In this document: positions 1-8,430 of the stretch, piece after piece
How the letters are laid out: every line of letters starts with the position of its first letter
Position numbering within the stretch: position 1 is the stretch's first letter
Assembly (NCBI GenBank): GCA_017454325.1
Contig: JAFTDG010000071.1
Coordinates: 1 to 50,481, forward strand
Length of the DNA stretch: 50,481 bases
DNA from: Desulfovibrio sp.
Lineage (GTDB): Bacteria > Desulfobacterota > Desulfovibrionia > Desulfovibrionales > Desulfovibrionaceae
Reading direction: 5' to 3'
Notes under the pieces: model-generated
The model's input: the letters and a program-made list of their open reading frames with translations, nothing else
What the model was told of the DNA's origin: nothing
Database searches by the model: none
Made by a program: the position numbers and the translations under genes

Positions 1-179
1 CTTATCTGAACAGACAAGGAACCCGTGGTAAGACCTACATAGTCCGCATTTGGTGCAATGTCCTTAGCTTCTACAGTTATGGTTCGAACTAAGGGCGTCA
101 CAGCCCACGCTTCAGTTGTCAGAACTACTATTACAGAAGAAAGAAACAAAAAAAATTCAAAGTAACTTTTTTTGTGCAT
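1..179 (-). CDS. RND efflux periplasmic adaptor subunit, N-terminal part (runs off the left edge)
   Basis: On the minus strand an ATG at 179-177 opens a frame that stays open to base 1, about 59 residues. Upstream a GGAG sits 5 bases from the ATG, which decides the start. The first 26 residues form a classic signal peptide: MHKKS, a Phe/Leu/Val-rich core, then AWA as the likely cleavage site. Mature residues then resemble the N-terminus of AcrA/MexA-type membrane-fusion proteins, with the pattern YVGLTTGSLSVQIR, which in this family leads into the first beta-strand of the barrel-sandwich hybrid. Such adaptors bridge an inner-membrane RND pump and an outer-membrane channel. The permease gene would be expected further left, outside the window. 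This is a second system distinct from the mdtABC-like operon at 24-32 kb. The family assignment rests on a short segment, so it is moderately sure. Confidence 0.62.
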   Translation of the reverse strand, partial: MHKKSYFEFFLFLSSVIVVLTTEAWAVTPLVRTITVEAKDIAPNADYVGLTTGSLSVQI

Positions 180-195
180 GGGAACTCCAGATTGA

Positions 196-689
196 AATGG
201 CCCCGGGACAAACGACGCAACACATCAGCATGGCATTTTCACCCTGTTGCCGCACATAGATATGGCCGCTGCAACCATCCCAGCGGGGGGATTATCCACG
301 GCGGCGAAAGGGCATGCCGCGGACGGGATGCCTACTCAGTGGTTGATGCAGCCGCGCTGCAAGGCGATATTCGCTTGCTGCGGATGCACAGGTATTCCTC
401 GCGGAGGACCAGAGTGAATTGAACAGCAGATATACCTGGCATCTCTACTATTCATGGTGAAGCTGACGGACTTCCCCAACAGCCGACCCTGTATCTTTGG
501 CAACCAATTTCGCCGCTATTCCGCGCCACAGAAGTCGCTGAACGACAACGTGAGTTGCCGCAGCCGCGAAATTCTACCGACGTAGCCCAGGCCGAACAAA
601 TCAAAAATGCAGATGAAGATAATGTAAGACTCGCGGAAACTGCTCAAGGATACCCCTTTTCAAGCAAACCCTGGTCGATCATGGTCTGA
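196..689 (+). pseudogene. Possible decayed coding sequence (two open stretches in different frames)
   Basis: One plus-strand frame is open from 196 to a TGA at 415. A second frame is open from 423, just after a TGA at 420-422, to a TGA at 687. Neither stretch has a convincing ribosome binding site with a start codon. The second translates to plausible-looking protein, for example DGLPQQPTLYLWQPISPLFR, and the first contains GIFTLLPHIDMAAATIPAGG. I do not recognise either as a family. The pattern of usable amino-acid composition broken by frame changes and stops is what a degenerating gene looks like, but chance open frames in moderately GC-rich DNA could also do this. No transposase remnant or repeat was seen. 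Treat as a tentative relic. Confidence 0.22.
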
Positions 690-995
690 TTGTACCCCGC
701 GTCAGCAGAAACAGCTCGTCCCAAGCCTTCAGTTCTTCATAGGCATAAGATAGACAAAAAGCGCCACGAGGGCAAGGAACAAGCCCCTCTGCAGCTACTT
801 TGTCCGTCGAAGGCCCCCAAAAACTATTTGTCATAAAAAGAAACCATACGTAGTATTATTGACAATAGTTCCATTTCTCACTGTGTCTGAGCTACGTTAC
901 ACATGTTATGCCGCCACCGCACTTGAGCACATATAGTGGTGTGAAAATGTAGCAATAACACTAAAAAACTGTATCATTTTCATGGAGTCTACACC
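690..995. other. Intergenic stretch, no gene recognised
   Basis: About 300 bases without a supported gene. It contains a TTGACA at about 859 but no good -10 box at standard spacing. A weaker TTGAGC-N17-AATGTA arrangement lies at about 923-951 and could serve the flavoprotein gene at 996. On the minus strand a short open run encodes a hydrophobic peptide ending VALFVYLMPMKN, too short and without a start signal to call. Nothing firm is seen. Confidence 0.3.
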
Positions 996-1538
996 ATGCC
1001 CCAAAACGTCCTCATCATTTCCTCAAGCCCTCGCATTAACAGTAATTCAGATGCGTTGGCCGAAGCCTTCGCAGAAGGAGCCAGAAGCGCTGGACACCGT
1101 GTTGAAAAAATCAGCCTGCGAGACAAAACCATTAACTTCTGTAAGGGATGCCTTGCCTGTCAGAAAACACACCGTTGCATACAACACGACGACGCCGATG
1201 CCATAGCGCAAAAAATGCTTCTTGCGAATGTGCTCTGCTTTGCTACACCAGTCTACTATTATGCTGTGTGCGGACAAATGAAGACCATGCTGGATAGAGC
1301 CAATCCCCTCTTTTCGGCAAACTATGCCTTCCGCAAAGTATACCTGCTGGCGACGGCAGCTGATGACGCGCCCTCAGCCATGGATGGCGTTCTCAAAGAT
1401 ATGGAAGGTTGGGTGGCCTGCTTCCCTGAATGCCGCATCGCTGGCATGGTGCGTGGCACAGGCGTAACTAATGCAGGCGACATCAAAAACAACATAGTGG
1501 TGTTACAAGAAAGTTACGAACTCGGCCACAATTGTTGA
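996..1538 (+). CDS. Flavodoxin-like NAD(P)H-dependent FMN reductase / iron-sulfur flavoprotein family
   Basis: The 180-residue protein begins MPQNVLIISSSPRINSNSDALAEAF, the beta1/phosphate-binding loop (SSSPRxNSNS) of flavodoxin-fold FMN proteins. A cysteine-rich stretch FCKGCLACQKTHRCIQ at about residues 49-64 matches the compact Cys pattern found in the NADPH-dependent FMN reductase / iron-sulfur flavoprotein group. ATPVYYYAVCGQMKTMLDR is the conserved second FMN-binding loop. The likely role is cytoplasmic electron transfer to an unknown acceptor via FMN. The start is set by GGAG 8 bases upstream of the ATG; an earlier in-phase ATG is not needed. The gene lies 42 bases before the Tat-secreted DUF362 gene on the same strand, so the two are probably co-transcribed. 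The family is confident, the substrate unknown. Confidence 0.82.
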   Translation: MPQNVLIISSSPRINSNSDALAEAFAEGARSAGHRVEKISLRDKTINFCKGCLACQKTHRCIQHDDADAIAQKMLLANVLCFATPVYYYAVCGQMKTMLDRANPLFSANYAFRKVYLLATAADDAPSAMDGVLKDMEGWVACFPECRIAGMVRGTGVTNAGDIKNNIVVLQESYELGHNC

Positions 1539-1580
1539 CAGGGACGTGAGTTTATACCCATCATGGCACTAGGAGGCAAC

Positions 1581-2681
1581 ATGAACATTTCCCGTCGTAC
1601 TTTCGTCAAAGGCGTGACCGCTACTGTTGGCGCAGCATCTGTAGGAGTCCTACCCGGGCAGGCATCAGGAGGAGACAATCTCGCAAATGGTGTGTCTCCT
1701 GTAGCGGCAACCGATGGTGATATCTATATCCCCTATGCGCAACGAAAAGGGGGCGAATCCATCGTCTGGTTTACTCGCGACCTATCTGCAGCGGGCCTGC
1801 AAAAAATATTCGCCAAGGTTGGCAATGTACTCACTGGAAAGGTCGCCATCAAACTACATACTGGCGAAAAAAATGGCCCAAACATCATCCCACGTCCATG
1901 GGTGCAGGAACTGATTGCCAAAAATTTGCCTGACGCAACTATTGTAGAAACAAATGCCTACTATACTGGCGACCGCTACACTACAGCACAACACCGTGAC
2001 ACACTTAAAATCAACGGCTGGAACTTCGCCCCAGTGGATATCTTGGACGAACATGGCACAGCCATGCTGCCTGTCAAGAATGGCAAGTGGTTCACTGAAA
2101 TGAGCGTAGGCAAAGGGCTATTGACGTATAATTCCCTGCTGGCACTTACACATTTCAAAGGCCATACAATGGGAGGCTTTGGCGGTTCAGACAAAAATAT
2201 CGGCATCGGATGCGCTGATGGCCGCATTGGCAAGGCCATGATTCACACGCACAAGGGTAAGGGCCAGTGGAGCATCACAGCCGAGGAATTCATGGAGCGC
2301 ATGACGGAATCCACCAAGGCAACGGTGGACCATTTTTCCCCACATATCGCTTTTATCAATGTTCTTCGTAACATGTCCGTTTCCTGTGACTGCGAGGGTG
2401 TGGCTGCACAGCCTGTGGTGACGCCCAACATCGGCATTGTCGCCTCGTTGGATATTCTGGCGGCTGACCAGGCCTCGGTTGATTTGGTCATGGCTCTTTC
2501 TGAAAAAGACCGCTCTGCCCTCGCTGAACGTATGAGCAGCCGCCACGGCTTCCGCCAGTTGACCTACATGAAGGAACTGGGAATGGGCAATGACCGCTAC
2601 CGGCTGCTGGATATCGATAATGGAGACACGAGCATTCTGCCCAAGAATGCCGTAGCCGGCGTAAAACCATTTACGCTCTAA
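1581..2681 (+). CDS. Tat-exported DUF362 domain protein
   Basis: A 366-residue protein starting at the ATG that follows a perfect AGGAGG; an in-frame ATG 18 bases earlier lies upstream of the Shine-Dalgarno sequence and is rejected. The N-terminus MNISRRTFVKG followed by a mild hydrophobic stretch and an Ala/Gly cleavage region is a twin-arginine signal, so the protein is folded in the cytoplasm and exported to the periplasm. The body (GKVAIKLHTGEKNGPNIIPR, THFKGHTMGGFGGSDKNIGIG and C-terminal SCDCEGVAAQPVVTPNIGIVAS..DQASVDLV) matches DUF362, a family often annotated as containing iron-sulfur-cluster proteins of unknown substrate in anaerobes. The Cys pair SCDC and Cys in GIGCADG may bind a cofactor; no classical CxxCxxCxxxC ferredoxin motif is present. 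It probably forms an operon with the flavoprotein upstream. The specific function is unknown. Confidence 0.85.
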   Translation: MNISRRTFVKGVTATVGAASVGVLPGQASGGDNLANGVSPVAATDGDIYIPYAQRKGGESIVWFTRDLSAAGLQKIFAKVGNVLTGKVAIKLHTGEKNGPNIIPRPWVQELIAKNLPDATIVETNAYYTGDRYTTAQHRDTLKINGWNFAPVDILDEHGTAMLPVKNGKWFTEMSVGKGLLTYNSLLALTHFKGHTMGGFGGSDKNIGIGCADGRIGKAMIHTHKGKGQWSITAEEFMERMTESTKATVDHFSPHIAFINVLRNMSVSCDCEGVAAQPVVTPNIGIVASLDILAADQASVDLVMALSEKDRSALAERMSSRHGFRQLTYMKELGMGNDRYRLLDIDNGDTSILPKNAVAGVKPFTL

Positions 2682-2702
2682 CCGATCCCATGCACATATG
2701 AA

Positions 2703-2724
2703 GACCGCCCTATTAAGGGCGGTC
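2703..2724. terminator. GC-rich hairpin between convergent genes
   Basis: GACCGCCC (2703-2710) pairs perfectly with GGGCGGTC (2717-2724) around a 6-base loop. It lies 20 bases after the DUF362 stop, facing the convergent mutT end. There is no T-tract on either side, so it may act as a 3'-end stabiliser or weak terminator rather than a strong intrinsic one. Confidence 0.5.
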
Positions 2725-2842
2725 AGCGTTCAATCAATGACGCAGCGTTGGTGCATTCAGCAACAGGGGATAAGACTTATGCAACAGGATATTTTTCCCT
2801 TATGGCCTTGCCCAGGCTATTCAAGTAACAGAAGATAAAATT

Positions 2843-3247
2843 TTACACGCACGGCTGTAGACACACCAATTCTTCGAGTAAATGCGCATCGGCAGGCAAA
2901 AAACCAAGTTCTAATGCTTCCTGCGGTGTCACCCAACGTACATTCTGCCCCTCCTTGCCACAGGGTTCGCCTGTAAAAGCCGTAACATGAAAAAAATGCA
3001 GAAGTACGGAAAAACCGCGTTCAAAATAATCATGTTCCAGATTTTTCCAGAACAGTGCCTTGCGTATGCTGATGCCTAACTCTTCTGCCAGTTCTCGATG
3101 CAAGGCTTCCAAGGCGTTTTCAGAACCTTCCAGCTTGCCTCCGGGGAATTCCCAAAATCCCTCCATAGGGGAACCTGTGCGACGCTGCGCCGCCAAAAAA
3201 CACCCATTGCGCCAAATAATACCCGCTGCCACTTCGATATGCCGCAT
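2843..3247 (-). CDS. mutT: NUDIX hydrolase, MutT-like (8-oxo-dGTP diphosphatase family)
   Basis: A 134-residue single-domain NUDIX protein. The full signature GX5EX7REUXEEXGU is present without deviation from the first Gly of GKLEGS through REL-A-EE-LG-I, at about residues 37-59; its Glu residues bind Mg2+. The preceding WEFPGGK is typical of MutT and of the MutT-like domain of MutY, and fits hydrolysis of oxidised purine nucleotides such as 8-oxo-dGTP in the cytoplasm. GGAG stands 6 bases before the ATG. The gene is the last of a minus-strand run that begins with pyrK, 22 bases downstream of the ABC-F gene. Length and motif are standard. The exact substrate within the NUDIX superfamily cannot be fixed from sequence. 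Confidence 0.88.
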   Translation of the reverse strand: MRHIEVAAGIIWRNGCFLAAQRRTGSPMEGFWEFPGGKLEGSENALEALHRELAEELGISIRKALFWKNLEHDYFERGFSVLLHFFHVTAFTGEPCGKEGQNVRWVTPQEALELGFLPADAHLLEELVCLQPCV

Positions 3248-3269
3248 AGTGTCTCCGATACATGCGCTA

Positions 3270-5261
3270 TTACGAAAGGAGTGTAGATTTTTTTCTTATT
3301 GCATCCATGCGCGCTTCAAGGGCTGTCATCTCATCCAGCAAATCCTCACTGCGCTGTTTACAGCTTTCAAAAATCTTAAGCAGTTCGCTGGAACGGACAT
3401 GGTTAGCATATACTTCAGGATCAGCCAGCTGCGATTCTGCCTCACTCTGCTCTTCCATTACCCTGGTTAGATCCATTTCCAAGGTTGCATATCGCTCCTG
3501 AAACGGCTTCAATTCCTTATGCAGGGCATTCCGTTTTTCTGCCTGTTCACGTTTGACACGTCTCTGCTCCTCTCGTGACAAAGGCTGCACAACAGAAACA
3601 GATTTCCTCATTTCCTCCCGGTCCAGGGGTATTACCGCTGTTCCGTCGCCACAGGCACTAGCTACAGCACGCCGTTGAACATCATAAGCGGCAAAACTGG
3701 CATGTACAGTCAACCCGTTGCTATTCAACTCCCAAATTTCGGCCCCTACCTGTGAAAGCAGCCAACGGTCATGAGCAACCATCAATAGCGTACCTGAAAA
3801 CTTTTGGAGAGCTGTTGCCAATGCCTCACGGCTTTCCAAATCCAGATGGTTGGTTGGTTCATCCAACACAAGGAAATTGCAACGTTTCAAAAAAAGCGAG
3901 GCCAATACAAGACGACTTTTCTCCCCTCCGGAAAGTGCCCCTACCTGCCTATCAAAAAATTCCTGCCCAAGTAAAAAAAGACCCAGCACACTCATGAGTT
4001 CTTCTTCCGTAGTGTGTGGGTCAGACAGACGACGTATTTCACCAAGCACCGTAGTATCAGGGCGAAGAGTTTCCATCTGATGCTGTGTGTAATAGCCCAT
4101 ACGCATCTGCGAAGCAGTGACCATGTTGCCACCACAACGCTCGAGCGAGCCCGCCAACAGCTTGAGCAGCGTGGACTTACCACTGCCATTGTGCCCTACA
4201 AGAGCCACTCGCTGCCCTCGATACAAGGTAAAAGTAAGTGGCGGCCACATAGACTTCCCGTCAGGGAAACGAAAGGCAAGATCGGCTGCAGCCACAACTA
4301 TTTTTTCTGAATGCGGCGCCTCTGGCCAAGTGAAATGCAGTTCCTTGCGTTTTGGCTCAGGTCGATAGTCCTCCAGCTCCTTCTCTAATTTTTTAGCCAT
4401 CTTCTGCCGGGAACCAGCCTGACGAGCCTTGGTGGCCTTGGCGCGAAAACGTTCCACAAAGGCCATTTTGCGTTCTAATTCGTCTCGCAAAGCACGGGCT
4501 TCACGTTCACGCTGCTGATTGTATTCCTCCTGCTGGCGCAGGAATTGCGTATAGGTAGCCTTACGAAAGACCGGACGGGAAAGACCCAAATAGAGGACAT
4601 GTGTACCAACATTATCCATAAATACCCGATCGTGCGCCACAAAAACCAAGGCACCGTTAAAGCCCAGCAAAAAAGACTCAAGCCATTCTACCGCCTCTAC
4701 ATCTAAATGGTTCGTGGGCTCATCAAGCAGCAATACATCAGCCCCAGCCGTGAGCACACGGGCCAGTTTTGCGCGTTCTCGCCAACCGCCAGAGAGTTGC
4801 CGCAATGTACGTCCCCACTTTTCCTCACTAAAACCCAGGCCTGTAAGTACAGCCTTGGCACGATGCTCAGGATTATAACCGTAAAGAGCCTCTAATTCAC
4901 TCTGTCGATGCATGAGTTCAGATAAGCGTGTAGCATCCTCGTGCGCGGCCGCATCTTCCCATTGAGCCCAAAAGTCGTTCCAGTCATGCAGCACATCAAG
5001 TACGTAGGTCAGCAAAGGGGTATCCAGTATATTTTCAGAAAATTCCTGCTCTACATAGCCTAAGCGACAAGTACGTGGCAGTATAACCCGACCTCCATCT
5101 GGATTTTCCACTCCTGCCAGCAGGCGCAACAGTGTTGACTTACCAGTACCATTAGGACCACATACGCACAGGCGCACTCCGGAATCAACTTCTAGCGAAA
5201 AATTGCTAAAAATATCTCGCCCGCCAAAGGATTTAGATAGTTCCTGAATGGTGATTTTCAC
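3270..5261 (-). CDS. ABC-F family ATP-binding protein (Uup/YheS-like, ribosome-associated)
   Basis: 663 residues with two complete ABC ATPase domains and no membrane segment, the hallmark of ABC-F proteins. These act on the ribosome (translation or assembly factors, sometimes antibiotic protection) rather than in transport. Domain 1 has Walker A GPNGTGKST (about residue 35), signature LSGGWRERAKLARVL and Walker B VLLLDEPTNHLD. Domain 2 has GHNGSGKST (about 355), LSGGEKSRLVLASL and FLVLDEPTNHLD. Between them lies the charged interdomain linker (about 235-320) rich in Arg/Lys/Glu helices. The last ~110 residues form a charged coiled-coil tail as in YheS/Uup. Translation starts at a GTG overlapping the upstream epimerase stop by 4 bases (GTGA), indicating translational coupling. 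The exact subfamily is uncertain. Confidence 0.9.
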   Translation of the reverse strand: MKITIQELSKSFGGRDIFSNFSLEVDSGVRLCVCGPNGTGKSTLLRLLAGVENPDGGRVILPRTCRLGYVEQEFSENILDTPLLTYVLDVLHDWNDFWAQWEDAAAHEDATRLSELMHRQSELEALYGYNPEHRAKAVLTGLGFSEEKWGRTLRQLSGGWRERAKLARVLTAGADVLLLDEPTNHLDVEAVEWLESFLLGFNGALVFVAHDRVFMDNVGTHVLYLGLSRPVFRKATYTQFLRQQEEYNQQREREARALRDELERKMAFVERFRAKATKARQAGSRQKMAKKLEKELEDYRPEPKRKELHFTWPEAPHSEKIVVAAADLAFRFPDGKSMWPPLTFTLYRGQRVALVGHNGSGKSTLLKLLAGSLERCGGNMVTASQMRMGYYTQHQMETLRPDTTVLGEIRRLSDPHTTEEELMSVLGLFLLGQEFFDRQVGALSGGEKSRLVLASLFLKRCNFLVLDEPTNHLDLESREALATALQKFSGTLLMVAHDRWLLSQVGAEIWELNSNGLTVHASFAAYDVQRRAVASACGDGTAVIPLDREEMRKSVSVVQPLSREEQRRVKREQAEKRNALHKELKPFQERYATLEMDLTRVMEEQSEAESQLADPEVYANHVRSSELLKIFESCKQRSEDLLDEMTALEARMDAIRKKSTLLS

Positions 5262-6328
5262 AACAATCCCTCACGGACATATCCTTGTGCTGCTTCCAGC
5301 AGCCCGTCTTCTAGAGTGACGTATGGCATGAACCCCAATTCGTGACAAATGCGACTGCCCTCAGACAGCCATCCCTCCTGACGTGCCTCCCGATATTTGT
5401 CTACATTCCATCCAGGGGCACGTCGCAGCCCGTGGCCGCTCAAACGTCGGCACAAGATATCAGCCGCAAGCCCATATGCCGTTGAAAGCACAGCAGTAAC
5501 GGCCATAATTGGCAAAGGGATGTGTAGGACACGCACAGTTTGCGCATCTCGACCTAAGACATGAGCCACAGCGTTCCCCATGGCTTTACAAAAGGAGGCC
5601 ATTGTGTGCATCTGTCCGTCGTTAAGATGATAAACACCACAGGCTTTGGGATGACAGGCACAAAGCACGGCACGGACCATATCGCCCACATGTATTACAC
5701 TTATGGGGAAGTCCCGCCCCCAGCCGGGACTTACAGCTATATTGTGCTTAACCCCGCGAAATACGGGTAAAAGTCCCTTATCCCCAGAACCATAAATAAT
5801 AGGCGGCCGAAGTATAACCAGACGGTCTCCCAAAGTATGCCCCAAAATCTGTTCCACAAGAAGTTTAGACCAACCATAGGCAGAAACCGGTGCAGGAGTG
5901 GATGCCTCACTTGCACCGGGAGGAACTGCACAGGGGCCAGTAGCGGCTAAGCTGGAAAGGAGAATGAAACGGGTATTCCCCTGCTTTCTTGCAAACGCCT
6001 CAGCCAAACGAAGGGCAGCCAAGGCATTGGCACGCAGATACTCCTGCCAGCCCACACCAAAGAGCAAGGCCGCCATGTGAATAACCACATCTTTGCCATC
6101 AAGAGCCTCAGCCAACCCCTCTCCCGTAGACAGGTCAGCCTGAACAACAGTAACATCTTTAGGTAAACGCGAAGTATCTGATGAGGCGCGGGTTAAACAA
6201 GTAACAACCGCCCCTGATGCCAGCAATTCCGGTAACAAGTGACGCCCCACAAAACCAGTGCCACCCGTCAGCAAAACCTGCTTACCCGATAGATACTCCA
6301 AGGTATTTGTCACATACGTCGCGCTCAT
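5258..6328 (-). CDS. NAD-dependent epimerase/dehydratase (extended SDR)
   Basis: 356 residues when started at the ATG at 6328, which forms an ATGA overlap with the preceding gene's stop; a longer reading from 6379 lacks support. The N-terminal LLTGGTGFVGRHLL at about 19-32 is the extended-SDR nucleotide-binding motif (GxxGxxG). A Ser-rich LLSSLAATG and the catalytic YGWSK (YxxxK) follow, then RPPIIYGSGDKG, the usual substrate-side loop. It is likely to act on a nucleotide sugar or a sterol/isoprenoid-like alcohol in the cytoplasm; the sequence does not decide which. A moderately hydrophobic segment (IPLPIMAVTAVLSTAYGLA) near residue 270 could associate with the membrane. It sits inside a coupled string of genes between a GNAT-like protein and the ABC-F gene. 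Confidence 0.85.
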   Translation of the reverse strand: MSATYVTNTLEYLSGKQVLLTGGTGFVGRHLLPELLASGAVVTCLTRASSDTSRLPKDVTVVQADLSTGEGLAEALDGKDVVIHMAALLFGVGWQEYLRANALAALRLAEAFARKQGNTRFILLSSLAATGPCAVPPGASEASTPAPVSAYGWSKLLVEQILGHTLGDRLVILRPPIIYGSGDKGLLPVFRGVKHNIAVSPGWGRDFPISVIHVGDMVRAVLCACHPKACGVYHLNDGQMHTMASFCKAMGNAVAHVLGRDAQTVRVLHIPLPIMAVTAVLSTAYGLAADILCRRLSGHGLRRAPGWNVDKYREARQEGWLSEGSRICHELGFMPYVTLEDGLLEAAQGYVREGLL

Positions 6329-7473
6329 GCAGCAATCTCTCGCCGATAAATACGATAGCGCTTGACCAGTCGACCGCAAAAGTCCTCTATAAGTTCGTCA
6401 ATAGCCACATTGTCCTCCAACACCCATGACCCCTCCACCCATTGAAAAAGGGGATGTTGCCGCGCTTTTTCCAACATATAATCCAACAGCAACAAGGGCA
6501 GGCCAAGAAGACGAAATTCTTCACGAATCCCAAACAGAATAATACGATAGCCACCACGAATCTCTGAACGTGCACGCCACCAATGCCACGGAGCAGTAAT
6601 ACCCAGCTTCCCCTTGAGCCTTCGCAGCAGTGGAGCCATATCGGGCAGGGCAACCATACCCGCAGCAGGTTCGTCACCATGAAAGAAAAGCACAAAAAAT
6701 TCCGGATCCAGCACGCTTGACAATTCTTTGACGTGTCGTGCAGCCTCACCATCTGAAAGCGGTGAAAATCCCCAGTTTTTCGCCCATGAGACTCTATATA
6801 ATTCCAGCATAGTCCGTATGTCTTCTGCAAGAGTACTTTTGCTGGAAGTGCGGCAGGTAAAGTGCCCCTCAGCCTTGAAGCGCGCCACTTCTTCGCTGAG
6901 CTGAGAAGGAAGAGCAAGAGACGCACGCTCAATGAGGTAGGCAAAAAGATCCTGCTCTTTACGTAGATGCCAACTTTCAAGCAATACAGGGTAATACGGC
7001 GGATTCCAAGGCATCATGATGGCAGGCGGCAAATTAAACCCATGCACCAGCAAGCCACAGGTGTAATTAGATGACGGGTTCAATGGACCACGCATAAAGG
7101 CCATGCCCTCCGCTTTCAGCCAACTATATGCGGTGTCAAGCAGAGCATGTGCTGTCTCATGGTCATTGACACATTCAAAAAAGCCAAAAGCGCCACAGTT
7201 CTCACCAGCGTAGGCATTGTATTTTTCGTCAACAATCGCGGCAATGCGCCCCACGGGACGTCCATTACGGACAGCCAAAAAAAGTTCACGTCGAGCCGTT
7301 TCCCAAAAGGGATGCTGCCCAGGAGAGAGCAGGCTCATTGTTTCAGAACGCAAATCAGGAGTCCATTGCCGACTTGCTGCATGCAAATGGAAAGGAAAAT
7401 CCACAAATGCGTTAAAATCAATAGCAGAACGAACAGGGATAACAATGGGCGGCATGGTGTTTCTCAGGATCAT
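6325..7473 (-). CDS. GNAT-like acyltransferase-fold protein (YghO-like), function unknown
   Basis: 382 residues. The chosen ATG at 7473 overlaps the pyrD stop as ATGA; a start at 7497 would extend into pyrD without need, and one at 7455 is also possible. Two GNAT-like halves are suggested. The N-terminal half contains LFLAVRNGRPVGRIAAIVDEKYN, a beta-strand pair typical of acetyltransferases, and AFMRGPLNPSSNYTCGLLVHGF. The C-terminal half contains the matching strand FFVLFFHGDEPAAGMVALPDM. This architecture resembles a group of bacterial proteins annotated as YghO-like or GNAT-family, without known substrate. It is cytoplasmic, with no signal peptide. Its translational coupling to pyrD upstream and the epimerase downstream suggests shared expression, not necessarily shared function. 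Confidence 0.6.
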   Translation of the reverse strand: MILRNTMPPIVIPVRSAIDFNAFVDFPFHLHAASRQWTPDLRSETMSLLSPGQHPFWETARRELFLAVRNGRPVGRIAAIVDEKYNAYAGENCGAFGFFECVNDHETAHALLDTAYSWLKAEGMAFMRGPLNPSSNYTCGLLVHGFNLPPAIMMPWNPPYYPVLLESWHLRKEQDLFAYLIERASLALPSQLSEEVARFKAEGHFTCRTSSKSTLAEDIRTMLELYRVSWAKNWGFSPLSDGEAARHVKELSSVLDPEFFVLFFHGDEPAAGMVALPDMAPLLRRLKGKLGITAPWHWWRARSEIRGGYRIILFGIREEFRLLGLPLLLLDYMLEKARQHPLFQWVEGSWVLEDNVAIDELIEDFCGRLVKRYRIYRREIAA

Positions 7474-8399
7474 GAATCCAGCTGTAAACTGCCACAAAAG
7501 GAGGTAAGATTATCAATACCCAACCGTTCGCAAACAGCGGGTAGCGTCTGCGTCAGGGCAAAAGCGCAATCGGGACGCATAAAATTGCCCGTGCCCACCT
7601 GTACAGCCTTGGCGCCCACCAACATAAATTCCAGCGCATCCTCCGCTGTCAGAATGCCGCCCAATCCCACAACGGGAATCTTTACAGCTCGAGCTACTTG
7701 CCATACGCAGCGCAACGCCACTGGCTTGATGGCTGGTCCGGAGAGCCCGCCAACCACATTTGCCAACGAAGGACGTCGCGTCTGAATATCTACGGCCATA
7801 CCAAGCAAGGTATTGATACAGGAAATACTGTCCGCCCCAGCATCTTCCACACTTCGCGCCATAAGGGCAATATCCGTAACATTGGGTGAAAGCTTGACCA
7901 TGATGTGCTTATGGGGCGCAGCACGACGCACGGCAGATGTTACAGAAGAGGCCAAAGCCGGATCCTGCCCAAAGAGAGCCCCACCTGCCTTCACATTGGG
8001 GCAGGAAACATTAACCTCTAGCGCAGCGACACCTTCTTCCTGATCCAGCCGAGCCGCCAGTTCTGCAAATTCGTCGACAGACGCAGCATAGATATTTGCA
8101 ATAATTGAAGTCTTATGCCAAGGCAAACGTGGCAGTTTTTCAAGACAAAAGGATTCCACACCGTCATTTTGCAACCCCACGGCATTAAGCATGCCCGCTG
8201 TCGTTTCAATGATACGCGGGGAGGAATTGCCTTCACGAGGATGCAGGGAAAGACCTTTTACAACTATGCCTCCCAGTTCGGAAAGATCACCATAGGTGAC
8301 AAATTCCAACCCGTAACCAAAGGTGCCTGACGCTGTGAGCACAGGATTCTTGAGAACGAGATCACGGGTTTGCCCTTTGAGGGTGACAGAAAGATCCAT
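7470..8399 (-). CDS. pyrD: Dihydroorotate dehydrogenase, class 1B catalytic subunit
   Basis: 309 residues from the ATG at 8399, which has GGAG 8 bases upstream; an in-frame GTG at 8426 has no such site. PyrD oxidises dihydroorotate to orotate with FMN in de novo UMP synthesis. Recognisable elements are NPVLTASGTFGYG, KGLSLHPREGN, the substrate loop GMLNAVGLQNDG, EVNVSCPNVKAGG with the class 1 catalytic Cys in NVSCPN, MVKLSPNVTD, SCINTLLG, GGLSGPAIKPVALR and the FMN phosphate site VGLGGI..A.DALEFMLVGAKAVQVGT. Class 1B enzymes pair with PyrK to pass electrons to NAD+, and pyrK lies 31 bases upstream. Length is standard. Confidence 0.95.
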   Translation of the reverse strand: MDLSVTLKGQTRDLVLKNPVLTASGTFGYGLEFVTYGDLSELGGIVVKGLSLHPREGNSSPRIIETTAGMLNAVGLQNDGVESFCLEKLPRLPWHKTSIIANIYAASVDEFAELAARLDQEEGVAALEVNVSCPNVKAGGALFGQDPALASSVTSAVRRAAPHKHIMVKLSPNVTDIALMARSVEDAGADSISCINTLLGMAVDIQTRRPSLANVVGGLSGPAIKPVALRCVWQVARAVKIPVVGLGGILTAEDALEFMLVGAKAVQVGTGNFMRPDCAFALTQTLPAVCERLGIDNLTSFCGSLQLDS

Positions 8400-8430
8400 C
8401 TTGCTATCTCCATGGCCGAAATGCACCTAA

